DNA from: Thauera butanivorans NBRC 103042
Lineage (GTDB): Bacteria > Pseudomonadota > Gammaproteobacteria > Burkholderiales > Rhodocyclaceae
Direction of reading: 5' to 3'
Length of the DNA: 64,000 nucleotides
NCBI RefSeq assembly: GCF_001591165.1
Contig: NZ_BCUG01000030.1
Coordinates: 1-64,000, forward strand
Below are positions 18,647 to 27,262 of this stretch, piece by piece. Made by a program: the position numbers and the translations under genes. The notes under the pieces are model-generated. The model was not told the origin of the DNA and searched no databases. It was given only the letters and a program-made list of their open reading frames with translations. Numbering within the stretch: the stretch's first letter is position 1; every line of letters starts with the position of its first letter.

Positions 18647-19620
18647 GCAAGCTGCTGACCCGCCGCTACTTCGACCAGATCAAGGCGATGTTGGGCAAGG
18701 AACCCGAGAAGCCCAGGGAAATCTCGCCCGCGGCGCAGAAGATCCACTTCTACAAGAAGAACAACCGCGACGAGATCGCCGAGCTCAAGCACCGGCGCGC
18801 GCACGAAAAACCCAGCCACACGTGGCGCAACCGGCGCTGGGCGACGCTGATCTTCGCCAACCTGCTGTTCGTGTTCTCGTACTGGCTCGACATCCAGGTG
18901 CTGGAGGGCGCGCTGACCGCGTCCCGCTTCGTCGGCTTCCACATGGCCGACCTCAATTCGGCGCTGCAGGTGATGCTCGCGCACAAGCACATCATCACCA
19001 ACCTGCTGATCGGCACCGCCACGGTGCTGCTGCTCTGGGCCCTGCTCGGCGGCCGGACCTTCTGCTCCTGGGTCTGTCCCTATCACCTCGTGGCCGAGTG
19101 GGCGGAAAAGATCCACCTGTATCTGGCGAAGAAGAAGCTCGTGAGCGACCAGCCGATCGACCGCCGCCTGCGCACGGTGTTCTGGATCGTGTTCGCGGCG
19201 CTCGCCGTCGTCACCGGCTACACCGTGTTCGAGGCGATCTCGCCCACCGGCATCCTGTCGCGCGCGCTGATCTACGGCGCCGGGCTGTCGCTGCTGTGGG
19301 TGCTGGCCCTGCTCGTGTTCGAGGTCTTCTTCTCGCGCCGCGCCTGGTGCCGCTACGCCTGCCCGATCGGACTCACCTACGGCGTCGTCGGCATCATTTC
19401 GCCGGTCCGCATCAAGTACAGGCTCGAGGGCTGCTTCCACGAGGGCGACTGCCGCAAGGTCTGCCTGGTGCCGCACGTGCTCGACACCGTCATCAAGGGC
19501 CGCGCGGTCGAGCCGGAAGTGCCACTCGGCCCCGACTGCACCCGCTGCGGCCTGTGCGTGGATGCGTGTCCGACCGGTTCGCTGAGCTTCGACATCAAGG
19601 GGCTGTCCAGACTGCTCTGA
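18643..19620 (+). CDS. nosH: NosH membrane iron-sulfur quinol-oxidising protein (NapH family)
   Basis: This 325-residue protein has about five membrane helices. It carries the NapH/NosR-type cysteine motifs CSWVCPYHLVAEW and CRYACPIGLTYG, plus a C-terminal ferredoxin motif CTRCGLCVDACPTG. It is probably the membrane partner of NosG and passes quinol electrons outward for N2O reduction. The start at 18643 overlaps the nosG stop (ATGA); an in-frame ATG nine bases earlier is rejected in favour of this coupling. No nosR is present in the window, consistent with a clade II system. Confidence 0.93.
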   Translation: MSKLLTRRYFDQIKAMLGKEPEKPREISPAAQKIHFYKKNNRDEIAELKHRRAHEKPSHTWRNRRWATLIFANLLFVFSYWLDIQVLEGALTASRFVGFHMADLNSALQVMLAHKHIITNLLIGTATVLLLWALLGGRTFCSWVCPYHLVAEWAEKIHLYLAKKKLVSDQPIDRRLRTVFWIVFAALAVVTGYTVFEAISPTGILSRALIYGAGLSLLWVLALLVFEVFFSRRAWCRYACPIGLTYGVVGIISPVRIKYRLEGCFHEGDCRKVCLVPHVLDTVIKGRAVEPEVPLGPDCTRCGLCVDACPTGSLSFDIKGLSRLL

Positions 19621-19675
19621 GACATTCCGGACCGCCACCCCCGGACAATCCGCAACACATGACGAGAGTCGACAC

Positions 19676-20533
19676 ATGATCCGACTACAGAACGTCCGCA
19701 AGACCTTCCGCAGCGCGCGGGTGCTCGACGGCATTTCGCTCGAGGTCGCCCCCGGCGAGCGCATCGCGCTGATCGGCTCGAACGGCGCCGGCAAGACGAC
19801 GCTGATCCGCTGCCTGCTGGGCGAGTACGTGCATGACGGCGAAGTCCGCATCGACGGCGTCGACCCGCGCCGCGAACGCGCCACCGTGCTCGCCAACGTC
19901 GGCTTCGTGCCGCAGCTGCCGCCGCCGCTGAAGATGCCGGCGGGGCAGCTGATCGACTTCGCCGCCGGGCTGTGCGGCACCGCGCCGGCACGCATCGACG
20001 ACATCGCGCGCCGGCTCGGGCTCGACATCGATTCGATCCGCGCGCGCCAGTTCGTCCGCCTGTCGGGCGGCATGAAGCAGAAGCTGCTGATCGCGATCGC
20101 GCTCGGCCGCGACGCGAAGCTGCTGATCATGGACGAGCCGGCCGCCAACCTCGACCCGGAGGCGCGCAGGATCTTCTTTGACCTGCTTGCCGAGCGGATG
20201 CAGGAAGCGACGATGATCATCTCCAGCCACCGCCTCGACGAGGTCTCCGCGCTGGTGAACAGGGTGATCGAGATGGACACCGGACGCATCGTGCTCGACG
20301 ACAAGGTCGCCGACCCCGGCGCGCTGACCACCCGGCTCGACTGCCGCATCGTGCTCAAGACTCCCGATCCCGCGATCGCCAAGGCCCTGGCGGGCTGGAA
20401 GTTCGCCTTCGACGCCGAAGAAACCGCGTGGAGCGGCGAGATCGCCGGCGCCGACCGCCTGCGCTTCCTCGGCGTCGTCTCGCGCTACACCGGGCTGGTC
20501 AGCAGCCTGGACATGACCGAAAGGCCCCACTGA
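19676..20533 (+). CDS. nosF: NosF ABC transporter ATPase
   Basis: This 285-residue ATP-binding subunit has a Walker A (GSNGAGKTT), signature (LSGGMKQK), Walker B (LLIMDEPAANLDPE) and switch histidine (ISSHRLDE). NosF works with the NosY permease and NosD in a copper/sulfur maturation step for NosZ. The start follows the nosH stop by 55 bases. Three bases downstream the NosL-like gene begins, so the gene order is nosF-nosL-nosY. Confidence 0.95.
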   Translation: MIRLQNVRKTFRSARVLDGISLEVAPGERIALIGSNGAGKTTLIRCLLGEYVHDGEVRIDGVDPRRERATVLANVGFVPQLPPPLKMPAGQLIDFAAGLCGTAPARIDDIARRLGLDIDSIRARQFVRLSGGMKQKLLIAIALGRDAKLLIMDEPAANLDPEARRIFFDLLAERMQEATMIISSHRLDEVSALVNRVIEMDTGRIVLDDKVADPGALTTRLDCRIVLKTPDPAIAKALAGWKFAFDAEETAWSGEIAGADRLRFLGVVSRYTGLVSSLDMTERPH

Positions 20534-20535
20534 CC

Positions 20536-21027
20536 ATGTGCAACCAGCATCGACGCCGATTCATCAGCCGTCTCGCCACCGGCGGGCTCCTGCTCTCCCC
20601 GCTCGCCGCCGCGCTGTCGGGCTGCACCGACGACAGGTGGCCCGAGGGCATGAAACCCATCATCTGGGACCGCGACACCTGCGTGCGCTGCAACATGGCG
20701 ATCTCCGACCGCCGCTTCGCCGCGCAGATGCGCGGCGGCCCCAAGGACACCGTGTTCAAGTTCGACGACGTCGGCTGCCTGGTGTTCTGGCTGGAGGAGC
20801 AGCGCGACCGCTTCCCGTGGATGACGGACGCATCGTCCCGGATGTGGGTGGCCGACTTCGACAGCAAGAGCCGCGACGAGATGGTCTGGCACGACCCGCG
20901 CAAGGTGCGCTACATCACGCGTACCTCGCCGATGGGCTACAACCACGCTGCCGCCGGCGCGGCCGCCGAGGCGGAGAGCGCGAGCTACGAGGACATGCGG
21001 CAGCAAACGCTGGCGAGGGGGAAATGA
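20536..21027 (+). CDS. nosL: NosL-like copper chaperone lipoprotein, copy 1
   Basis: This 163-residue protein has an arginine-rich, Tat-like leader (RRRFISRLATGG) and a lipobox (ALSGC), so it is probably an outer- or inner-membrane lipoprotein. The conserved NosL metal motif appears as DTCVRCNMAI, with Cys and Met ligands for Cu(I), followed by FKFDDVGCLVFWLEE. The start at 20536 lies directly after the nosF stop. It overlaps nosY by ATGA. It is the most divergent of three NosL-family proteins in this cluster. Confidence 0.85.
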   Translation: MCNQHRRRFISRLATGGLLLSPLAAALSGCTDDRWPEGMKPIIWDRDTCVRCNMAISDRRFAAQMRGGPKDTVFKFDDVGCLVFWLEEQRDRFPWMTDASSRMWVADFDSKSRDEMVWHDPRKVRYITRTSPMGYNHAAAGAAAEAESASYEDMRQQTLARGK

Positions 21028-21860
21028 GGCACATGAAACAGTTCTGGCTCACCGCAGGTCTGGACATCGTCGAGTCGCTCCGCGCCCGCTGGTTCCACGT
21101 CTACACCCTGGTCTTCGGCGGCATCGTCGCCCTGCTCTTCCTGTTCGGCCTCACCGAGTCGCGCGTGCTCGGCTTCATCGGCCTGTCGCGCCTGCTCGTC
21201 ACCTACATCCAGCTGACGATGGCGATCCTGCCGATCTTCGTGCTGATCACCACCGTGCGCTCGGTCGCCGGCGACCGCGAGGCGGGCGTGTTCGAGTACC
21301 TGCTGTCGCTGCCGGTGTCGCTGTGGGCCTGGTTCTGGGGCAAGTTCGCCGGCCGCTACATCGTGATCTTCATGCCGGTGTTCGCCGCGATGCTGCTCGC
21401 GGTGGCCTGGGCGACGGTGCAGGGCATCGAAGTGCCCTGGGGCATGTTCGCCTACTACACCGCGCTGATCGCGGCGATGGCGATGTGCTTCCTCGGCTTC
21501 GGCATGCTGATCTCGTCGATCGCGCGCAGCACCGACGTCGCCCAGGGCGCCGCCTTCCTGGCATGGCTGGGCTTCCTGCTCTTCCTCGACCTGATCCTGC
21601 TCGGCGTGATGATCCAGGAACGCATCTCGCCCGAACTCGCGGTCACGATCGCGCTCGCCAATCCGCTGCAGGTCTTCCGCACCGCCGCGCTGTCGATGTT
21701 CGATCCGCAACTGATCGTGCTCGGCCCCTCGGCCTACGTGATCCTCGACCTGTTCGGCGTGCTCGGCTACAAGGTTTTCGCCGTCGCCTACCCGGCCGCA
21801 CTCGGCATGGCGAGCGCGGCACTGGGCTTCCTGATCTTCCGTCGCGGCGACCTGCCCTGA
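21024..21860 (+). CDS. nosY: NosY ABC transporter permease
   Basis: This 278-residue protein has six predicted membrane helices and the ABC-2 pattern seen in NosY (SVAGDREAGVFEYLLSLPVSLWAWFWGKFAGRY). Together with NosF and NosD it forms the maturation complex for the NosZ copper centre. The start at 21024 overlaps the upstream NosL-like stop (ATGA) and follows a GAGGGG site; an internal ATG nine bases later is an alternative. The UbiA-family gene follows 13 bases downstream. Confidence 0.93.
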   Translation: MRHMKQFWLTAGLDIVESLRARWFHVYTLVFGGIVALLFLFGLTESRVLGFIGLSRLLVTYIQLTMAILPIFVLITTVRSVAGDREAGVFEYLLSLPVSLWAWFWGKFAGRYIVIFMPVFAAMLLAVAWATVQGIEVPWGMFAYYTALIAAMAMCFLGFGMLISSIARSTDVAQGAAFLAWLGFLLFLDLILLGVMIQERISPELAVTIALANPLQVFRTAALSMFDPQLIVLGPSAYVILDLFGVLGYKVFAVAYPAALGMASAALGFLIFRRGDLP

Positions 21861-21873
21861 GCGAGCGCCCCCC

Positions 21874-22833
21874 ATGAACATCGACAAATCCCTCCGCGAG
21901 CCCGTCCGCGATCCATTCCGGAACGCGTTCACGCGCTATTTCGCGGCGACGCGGCCCGCCTTCCTGACGGTGACCTTCGCCGGCTCGCTGATCGGGCTGG
22001 GCACGGCGGCGGCCGACGGGCTCGACATCGACCCCGTCAAGGCGCTGGTCACGATCCTGTTCGCCCTTGTCGCCCACGCGGGCGCGAACGTGATCAACGA
22101 TTACTTCGACGCCCTCAACGGAACCGATACCCTCAACACCGAGCTGCTGCACCCCTACACCGGCGGCAGCCGCTTCATCCAGAACGGCTACCTGAGCCTG
22201 GCCGAGATGCGCCGCTTCGGCTACCTGCTGCTGGCGGCGGTGATTCCCGGCGGGCTGTGGCTCACGATCGAATCCGGCCCCGGCCTGCTCACGATCGGCC
22301 TGGCCGGGCTGCTCGTGGCCTGGGCCTACTCGGCACCGCCGTTCAAGCTGATGTCGCGCGGCATGGGCGAGTCCGCCATCACCGCGGGCTGGCTGCTGGT
22401 GGTGTTCGGCACCGATTACGTGCAGCGCGGCGAGGCGGCGGCGCTGCCGCTGGTGGCCGGCCTGCCCTTCGCCCTGCTGGTGGCGGCGATCCTCTACATC
22501 AACCAGTTTCCCGACCGCCGCGCGGACGCGGCGGCCGGCAAGCGCACCGTGGTCGTGCGCCTCGGCCCGCAGGCCGCGAGCCGGGGTTATGCGGCACTGG
22601 CCGCCTTCGCCTACCTGTGGCTGGCCGGCGCCCTCGCCGCCGGGCAGATGCCGGCCAGCGCCGCGATCGCGCTGCTGCCGGCGGCGTTCTCGATCCGCGC
22701 CGCGCGCAGCCTGATCGCCGACGCCGGACACCCATCCCGTCTGGTGCCGCCGATCCGCGACACGATCGCGGCCGCGAACCTGAGCGGCGTGATGCTGGCC
22801 GTCGGCCTGGGCGTGGCAAGGCTGTTCGCATGA
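21874..22833 (+). CDS. UbiA/MenA-family polyprenyltransferase in the nos cluster
   Basis: This 319-residue membrane protein has eight or nine helices and both Asp-rich motifs of aromatic prenyltransferases: NVINDYFDALNGTD and NQFPDRRADAAAGKRT. The motif set and the RYFAATRPAFLTVTFAG start resemble MenA-type (dihydroxynaphthoate) prenyltransferases more than the UbiA of ubiquinone synthesis. Membership of the family is clear; the substrate is inferred. It sits 13 bases after nosY and is followed by tightly packed genes, so it is part of the nos transcription unit. A role in making or modifying the quinone used by NosG/NosH is plausible. Confidence 0.85.
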   Translation: MNIDKSLREPVRDPFRNAFTRYFAATRPAFLTVTFAGSLIGLGTAAADGLDIDPVKALVTILFALVAHAGANVINDYFDALNGTDTLNTELLHPYTGGSRFIQNGYLSLAEMRRFGYLLLAAVIPGGLWLTIESGPGLLTIGLAGLLVAWAYSAPPFKLMSRGMGESAITAGWLLVVFGTDYVQRGEAAALPLVAGLPFALLVAAILYINQFPDRRADAAAGKRTVVVRLGPQAASRGYAALAAFAYLWLAGALAAGQMPASAAIALLPAAFSIRAARSLIADAGHPSRLVPPIRDTIAAANLSGVMLAVGLGVARLFA

Positions 22834-22912
22834 GCGCTCCCGCACGGCCGCCCGCAGGCAAGCGCCCGCCTCCCACGGGGAGGATGCCGCGCGGCGGCGG
22901 GAGGGCCGCGCC

Positions 22913-23245
22913 GTGAGCCGGCCGTCCGACCGCGTGCTCGGCTTCACGCTGCTCGCCGCCGCGCTTTTCGCCGCCACCTTCGTGGACGCGGCGCTCCGGC
23001 GCGGCACGCACGAAGCGGCGCTGCAGCGCACCGCGCGCCTGGCCGAAGATCTGCGCCTGTCGGACCCCGTGCTGTTCACCGAGGCCCGCTACACCCGCCA
23101 CCCGACCCAGGCCGACCTGCATTCCGCCTTCCAGGACCACCCGGTGGCGTTCGAGCACTTTCCCTCCGGATCGCTGCTGCCGCCCCCCGCCCTCCTGCTG
23201 GACCGCCATGAACCGCTGGATCGAGAAGCAGCGCCATCTGATTGA
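22913..23245 (+). CDS. Small hypothetical membrane-anchored protein in nos cluster
   Basis: This 110-residue protein starts with GTG and has one N-terminal membrane helix (VLGFTLLAAALFAATFVDAAL). A charged, soluble, helical region and a Pro/Leu-rich tail follow. No family is recognised. Its 3' end overlaps the start of the FtsX-type permease gene by 38 bases, so the two are probably translationally coupled. Between it and the UbiA-like gene lies an 87-base frame coding a Pro/Arg-rich peptide that I do not regard as convincing. Confidence 0.6.
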   Translation: MSRPSDRVLGFTLLAAALFAATFVDAALRRGTHEAALQRTARLAEDLRLSDPVLFTEARYTRHPTQADLHSAFQDHPVAFEHFPSGSLLPPPALLLDRHEPLDREAAPSD

Positions 23246-24344
23246 CTTCACCGCCAGCTCGCTGGCGCGGCGCAAGGGCAAGAGCCTCGGCCTGCTCGTC
23301 GTCTATACGCTGCTGGTGTTCGTGCTCGCCTCGGTGTCGCTGTACACCCACGCGCTGCGCAACGAGGCCACCCGGGTGCTCGCCGGCACTCCCGAGATCG
23401 TGCTGCAGCGCCTGATCGCCGGCCGCCACGACCTCGTCCCGCCCGGCTACGTCGAGAAGATCGGCCGCATGCGCGGCGTGCAGAAGATCGAGGGGCGGCT
23501 GTGGGGCTATTACTACGACAGCGTGCTCAAGGCCAACTACACCTTCATGGTGCCCGCCGACCGCAACATCGCCGAGGGCGAGATCACCGTCGGCCCCGCG
23601 CTCGAGCGCTCGCGCGGGCTGGCGGCGGGCAACGGCATCTCCTTCCGCGCCTACTCGGGCGAACTCCACACCTTCATCGTCACCGGGGTGCTGGCCCACG
23701 AATCGGAACTGGTGAGCGCCGACCTGGTGCTGATGAGCGAGGCCGATTTCCGCCGCTTCTTCGCCTACCCCGAGGGCCACTACACCGACATCGCGCTATG
23801 GGTGGCCAACCCGCAGGAAGTGCGCAACGTCGGCCGCAAGCTGATCGACGCCCTGCCCGACTCGCGCCCGATCCTGCGCGAGGAGGTGCTGCGCACCTAC
23901 GCCTCGGTCTTCGACTGGCGCGAAGGCATGATGCTGGCCTTGCTGTCGGCCGCCATCCTCGCCTTCGGCATCTTCGCCTGGGAGAAAGCCGCCGGCCTGT
24001 CGGCCGAGGAAAAGCGCGAGATCGGCATCCTCAAGGCGATCGGCTGGGAGACCGGCGACGTGATCGCGATGAAGTTCTGGGAAGGCTTCCTGGTCTCGCT
24101 GCTCGCCTTCCTGCTCGGCTACGTCGCCGCCTACGTGCACGTCTTCCACTTCGAGTTCGCCCTCTTCGCCCCGGTGCTGCAGGGCTGGGCGGTGCTCTAC
24201 CCGAGCTTCGCGCTCACGCCGCGGATCGACGGCGTGCAGGTGGCGACGCTGTTCGTGTTCACCGTGCTGCCCTATACCGCCGCCACCCTGGTGCCGATCT
24301 GGCGCGCCGCCACCACCGACCCCGACACCGTGATGCGGAGCTGA
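23208..24344 (+). CDS. FtsX/MacB-type ABC transporter permease
   Basis: This 378-residue protein has the FtsX-domain layout: an N-terminal helix (SLGLLVVYTLLVFVLASVSLY), a periplasmic domain of about 200 residues, and three C-terminal helices. These include the EKREIGILKAIGWETGDVIAMKFWEG motif, which contacts the ATPase. The family (LolC/E, MacB) does not move solutes across the membrane but works on envelope lipoproteins or periplasmic ligands. With the adjacent ATPase it forms a second ABC system inside the nos cluster, possibly for maturation of a NosL, cytochrome or NosZ partner. Confidence 0.88.
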   Translation: MNRWIEKQRHLIDFTASSLARRKGKSLGLLVVYTLLVFVLASVSLYTHALRNEATRVLAGTPEIVLQRLIAGRHDLVPPGYVEKIGRMRGVQKIEGRLWGYYYDSVLKANYTFMVPADRNIAEGEITVGPALERSRGLAAGNGISFRAYSGELHTFIVTGVLAHESELVSADLVLMSEADFRRFFAYPEGHYTDIALWVANPQEVRNVGRKLIDALPDSRPILREEVLRTYASVFDWREGMMLALLSAAILAFGIFAWEKAAGLSAEEKREIGILKAIGWETGDVIAMKFWEGFLVSLLAFLLGYVAAYVHVFHFEFALFAPVLQGWAVLYPSFALTPRIDGVQVATLFVFTVLPYTAATLVPIWRAATTDPDTVMRS

Positions 24345-24348
24345 CGCG

Positions 24349-25047
24349 ATGCTCGAACTCGCCAACATCCGCAAGGCCTTCAACCAGGGCCGGCACAACG
24401 AATACTGGGCGCTCAAGGGCATCGACCTGGCGATCCCGCCGGCACGGGTGAGCGTGCTCAAGGGCCCCTCGGGCTCGGGCAAGACCACCCTGCTCACCAT
24501 CCTCGGCTGCCTCGCCCGCCCCACCGAAGGCCGCGTGCGCCTGAAGGGCGAGGACATTTCCGGCCTGCCCGAGCGCTTCCTGACCGAGATCCGGCGCCGC
24601 AGCTTCGGCTTCATCTTCCAGCAGTTCAACCTGGTGCGCGGCCTGTCGGCGATCGACAACATCATCCTGCCCGGCTACCCCACGGGCACGCCGCGCGCGC
24701 AGCTCCTGCAGCGTGCCGAGGCCCTGCTCGCCGACATGCAGCTTGCCCACCGCCGCGACGCGAAGGTGGAATGGCTCTCCGGCGGCGAGCAGCAGCGGGT
24801 GGCGATCTGCCGCGCGCTGATCAACGACCCCGAGATCCTCGTCGCCGACGAGCCCACCGCCAACCTCGACAGCAGGCTGTCGGCCGAATTCCTCGCCATC
24901 CTGCGCCGCCTGGCCGAGGCCGGGCGCACGGTGATCCTCACCAGCCACGACCCCCTGGTGGTCGAATCGGCGGTGGTCGACCGGGTGTATTCGCTGCGCG
25001 ACGGCCAGCTCATCGACGTCCGCGACGTGCGCAGGGCGGCGCCATGA
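24349..25047 (+). CDS. LolD/MacB-type ABC transporter ATPase
   Basis: This 232-residue protein has a Walker A (GPSGSGKTT), the family-typical FGFIFQQFNLVRGLSAIDNI, signature (LSGGEQQRVAICRAL), Walker B (ILVADEPTANLDS) and H-loop (LTSHDP). It is the partner of the FtsX-type permease four bases upstream. Its stop overlaps the following membrane-protein gene in an ATGA junction. The substrate is unknown; position within the nos transcription unit ties it to N2O reductase assembly or electron transport. Confidence 0.9.
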   Translation: MLELANIRKAFNQGRHNEYWALKGIDLAIPPARVSVLKGPSGSGKTTLLTILGCLARPTEGRVRLKGEDISGLPERFLTEIRRRSFGFIFQQFNLVRGLSAIDNIILPGYPTGTPRAQLLQRAEALLADMQLAHRRDAKVEWLSGGEQQRVAICRALINDPEILVADEPTANLDSRLSAEFLAILRRLAEAGRTVILTSHDPLVVESAVVDRVYSLRDGQLIDVRDVRRAAP

Positions 25048-26054
25048 TCTTCCAGCCCGCCATCATCGCCCTGCTGCTGGCCGCCGGCCTGAGCCTGGCC
25101 ATGCTGGCGGCGGCCTCGCCGTTCGCGGTGCAACTGATCCGCCACTGGGACATCGGCAGCGGCAGCGAGCGCCAGTTGCGGCTCGAACGCCTGACCTACC
25201 TGTTCTCGATGATGATGGCGCTGGTGTGCGGGCTGCAGATCCTGTCCACGCTGCTGTTCGTGTTCAACGCCGACAGGATGGCGGTGATGTTCGTCGGCGC
25301 GATGTGCGCGGTGGGCACGCTCAACGCCAACGCATACGGCTTTCCGGCCCTGTACGCGCAGCTCGCGCTGTTCTTCCTCGCCGCCGTCTGGCTGGCGATC
25401 AACCGCCTCGACAACCAGGCGCGCGACTACCCGCTGACCCGGCTCAAGTACGCGCTGCTGCTGGTCTACGCGCCGCTCGCCGCGCTGGTGCTGTACCTGC
25501 AGTTCAAGCACTTCATCCACCTGGAAGCCGACGTGATCACCTCGTGCTGCGGCAGCATGTTCTCCGAGGCGGCCGACACGGTGGCGAGCGAACTCGGCAC
25601 GATGGCGCCGCGCCGGGCAATCGCGCTGTTCTACACCGCCCTCGGCGCGGCGGTGCTGCTCGCGCTGTGGCACTGGCGCGGCGCCGGCCGGCGGGCATGG
25701 GGCGGGCTGGCGGTCGGTGCCTCATCCGTGGCCGCCTTCTTCGCCGCGCTGATCGGCATCGTCGCCTTCGTGTCGCTCTACATCTACGAGCATCCCAACC
25801 ACCACTGCCCGTTCTGCATCCTGAAGCCGGAATACGGCTACCAGGGCTATCTGCTCTACGTCCCGCTGTTTACCGCCGCCGCCGCCGGGCTGGCCGCGGG
25901 TGTGCTGACGCCGTTCGCGCGCCGCCCCAGCCTCGCCACCCTCGCGCCGCGGGCGAGCGCGCGCCTGGCCGGCATCGCCGCGGCGGGTTTCGCGCTGTTC
26001 GCCGCGATCGCCAGCGTCATGGTGCTGCGCTCGAACCTGATCCTGATCGCATGA
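25044..26054 (+). CDS. Polytopic membrane protein with paired cysteines, nos cluster
   Basis: This 336-residue protein has about eight to nine predicted helices. It carries two notable cysteine sites: TSCCGSMFSE in a loop near residue 170 and HPNHHCPFCILKPEYGY near residue 255. The HHxxxC-type CxxC motif could bind copper or perform thiol exchange, but no named family is recognised. It overlaps the LolD-type ATPase gene and the downstream TlpA-like gene by ATGA, so all are one translationally linked block. A role in copper or disulfide handling for NosZ or NosL is inferred only from the residues and context. Confidence 0.75.
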   Translation: MIFQPAIIALLLAAGLSLAMLAAASPFAVQLIRHWDIGSGSERQLRLERLTYLFSMMMALVCGLQILSTLLFVFNADRMAVMFVGAMCAVGTLNANAYGFPALYAQLALFFLAAVWLAINRLDNQARDYPLTRLKYALLLVYAPLAALVLYLQFKHFIHLEADVITSCCGSMFSEAADTVASELGTMAPRRAIALFYTALGAAVLLALWHWRGAGRRAWGGLAVGASSVAAFFAALIGIVAFVSLYIYEHPNHHCPFCILKPEYGYQGYLLYVPLFTAAAAGLAAGVLTPFARRPSLATLAPRASARLAGIAAAGFALFAAIASVMVLRSNLILIA

Positions 26055-26065
26055 GGCCGCCACCG

Positions 26066-26563
26066 ATGAGAGCCTTCCCGATCGCCCTCGCCTGCGCCCT
26101 GCTCGCCGCCTGCGGCAGCCCGGACACCGGCCCGAGCACCGGCACGCCCGCCCCGCGCTTCGAGGCGGTCGGCATCGACGGCAGCGTGCGCCGCTTCCCG
26201 GAGGACTTCGCCGGCACCCCGGTGATCCTCGACTTCTGGGCCGACTGGTGCCGCTACTGTGCCGGCGGCATGGCCCGGATCGACGCGGTGCACCGCGAAC
26301 ACGCGGCGCGCGGCCTGGCCGTGGTCGCGGTCAATGTCGGCCAGGACCGCGACACCGCCGCGGCCTTCATCGACAGGCTCGGCGTCGGCTATTCGGCGGT
26401 GCTCGACCCGGATTCGAAGATCGCCCGGCGGTACGGCGTGAACGGCCTGCCGATCACCTATTTCATCGACCGTGACGGCATCGTCGGCGGCAAGATCATC
26501 GGCGAGGCGGACCGGAAATCGCTGATGTTCCAGTTGAACCGCATCCTGCCGCCCGCGCCCTAG
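26066..26563 (+). CDS. TlpA-like thioredoxin-fold lipoprotein
   Basis: This protein of about 165 residues has a short signal with a lipobox (LLAACGS) and a TlpA/ResA-type thioredoxin fold. The active site is WADWCRYC, and the cis-proline loop is NGLPITYFIDRDG. Such membrane-tethered thiol reductases keep cysteines of copper chaperones or cytochrome c apoproteins reduced. An alternative start at 26051 would overlap the preceding stop codon by ATGA and add five residues. A second TlpA-like gene lies on the opposite strand at the cluster's end. Confidence 0.88.
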   Translation: MRAFPIALACALLAACGSPDTGPSTGTPAPRFEAVGIDGSVRRFPEDFAGTPVILDFWADWCRYCAGGMARIDAVHREHAARGLAVVAVNVGQDRDTAAAFIDRLGVGYSAVLDPDSKIARRYGVNGLPITYFIDRDGIVGGKIIGEADRKSLMFQLNRILPPAP

Positions 26564-26650
26564 AGACCTTCATCGAACCCCCGACGCGGACCGGCAGGGT
26601 CGACGGCAGGCCCGCGTCATCCACCCACCCCATTCACACCAGGAGAAACC

Positions 26651-27262
26651 ATGGATCGCAGGGAAGCCCTCAGGATGTCCGTCCTCGCCAGCATCGGACT
26701 GGCGGCCGCCGGCAAGGCCGGTGCCCAGTCGGGCTGCGCCGGCGACGGCACGCCGGCGCAGTTCGTTCCCAAGACCGCGCCCGACCCCCAGCCCCAGATC
26801 GATGACATCGCCAAGTACCCCAGATGCCCGTACTGCGGCATGGACCGCAGGCAGTTCCACCATTCGCGCATGGTCGTGCATTACGCGGACGACCTCGCCG
26901 ACGGCACCTGCTCGCTGCACTGCGCGGCGATCAGCCTGTCGCTGAACATCGATCGCGACCCCAAGGCGATCTGGGTCGGCGACAATGCCGCCGAGGGCGA
27001 GCCCAGGCCGCTGGCCGCGGCCGACAAGGCGAGCTTCCTGGTCGGCAGCAAGCTGCCCGGCGTGATGACGGCGCGCAGCAAGATCGCCTACGGCAACGCC
27101 GAGGCCGCCAGGGCCGCGCAGGCCGCCAACGGCGGCGAGATCGCCGATTTCGACCAGGCGCTGCTCGCCGCCTACACCGACATGTCGGCCGACGTCGCGC
27201 GCATCCGCAAGAACCGCGCCGAACGGCAACGCAGGATGATGGAGCGGCAGGGCCAGTCATGA
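26651..27262 (+). CDS. nosL: NosL family copper protein, copy 2 (long form)
   Basis: This 203-residue protein has an export signal (MDRREALRMSVLASIGLAAAG, Tat-like but with RRE). The NosL metal site CPYCGMDRRQFHHSRMVVHY is followed by a His/Cys-rich DGTCSLHCAAI, so several soft-metal ligands are available. The C-terminal half is extended and basic (IRKNRAERQRRMMERQ). A CAGGAGAAACC site precedes the ATG. It overlaps the next NosL gene by ATGA. NosL proteins deliver Cu(I) to apo-NosZ. Confidence 0.88.
   Translation: MDRREALRMSVLASIGLAAAGKAGAQSGCAGDGTPAQFVPKTAPDPQPQIDDIAKYPRCPYCGMDRRQFHHSRMVVHYADDLADGTCSLHCAAISLSLNIDRDPKAIWVGDNAAEGEPRPLAAADKASFLVGSKLPGVMTARSKIAYGNAEAARAAQAANGGEIADFDQALLAAYTDMSADVARIRKNRAERQRRMMERQGQS

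Noticed and set aside
22830..22916. 28-residue Pro/Arg-rich frame overlapping the UbiA-like stop by ATGA
   Set aside because: Coupled position is suggestive, but the composition is what GC-rich non-coding sequence gives and no helix or motif is present.
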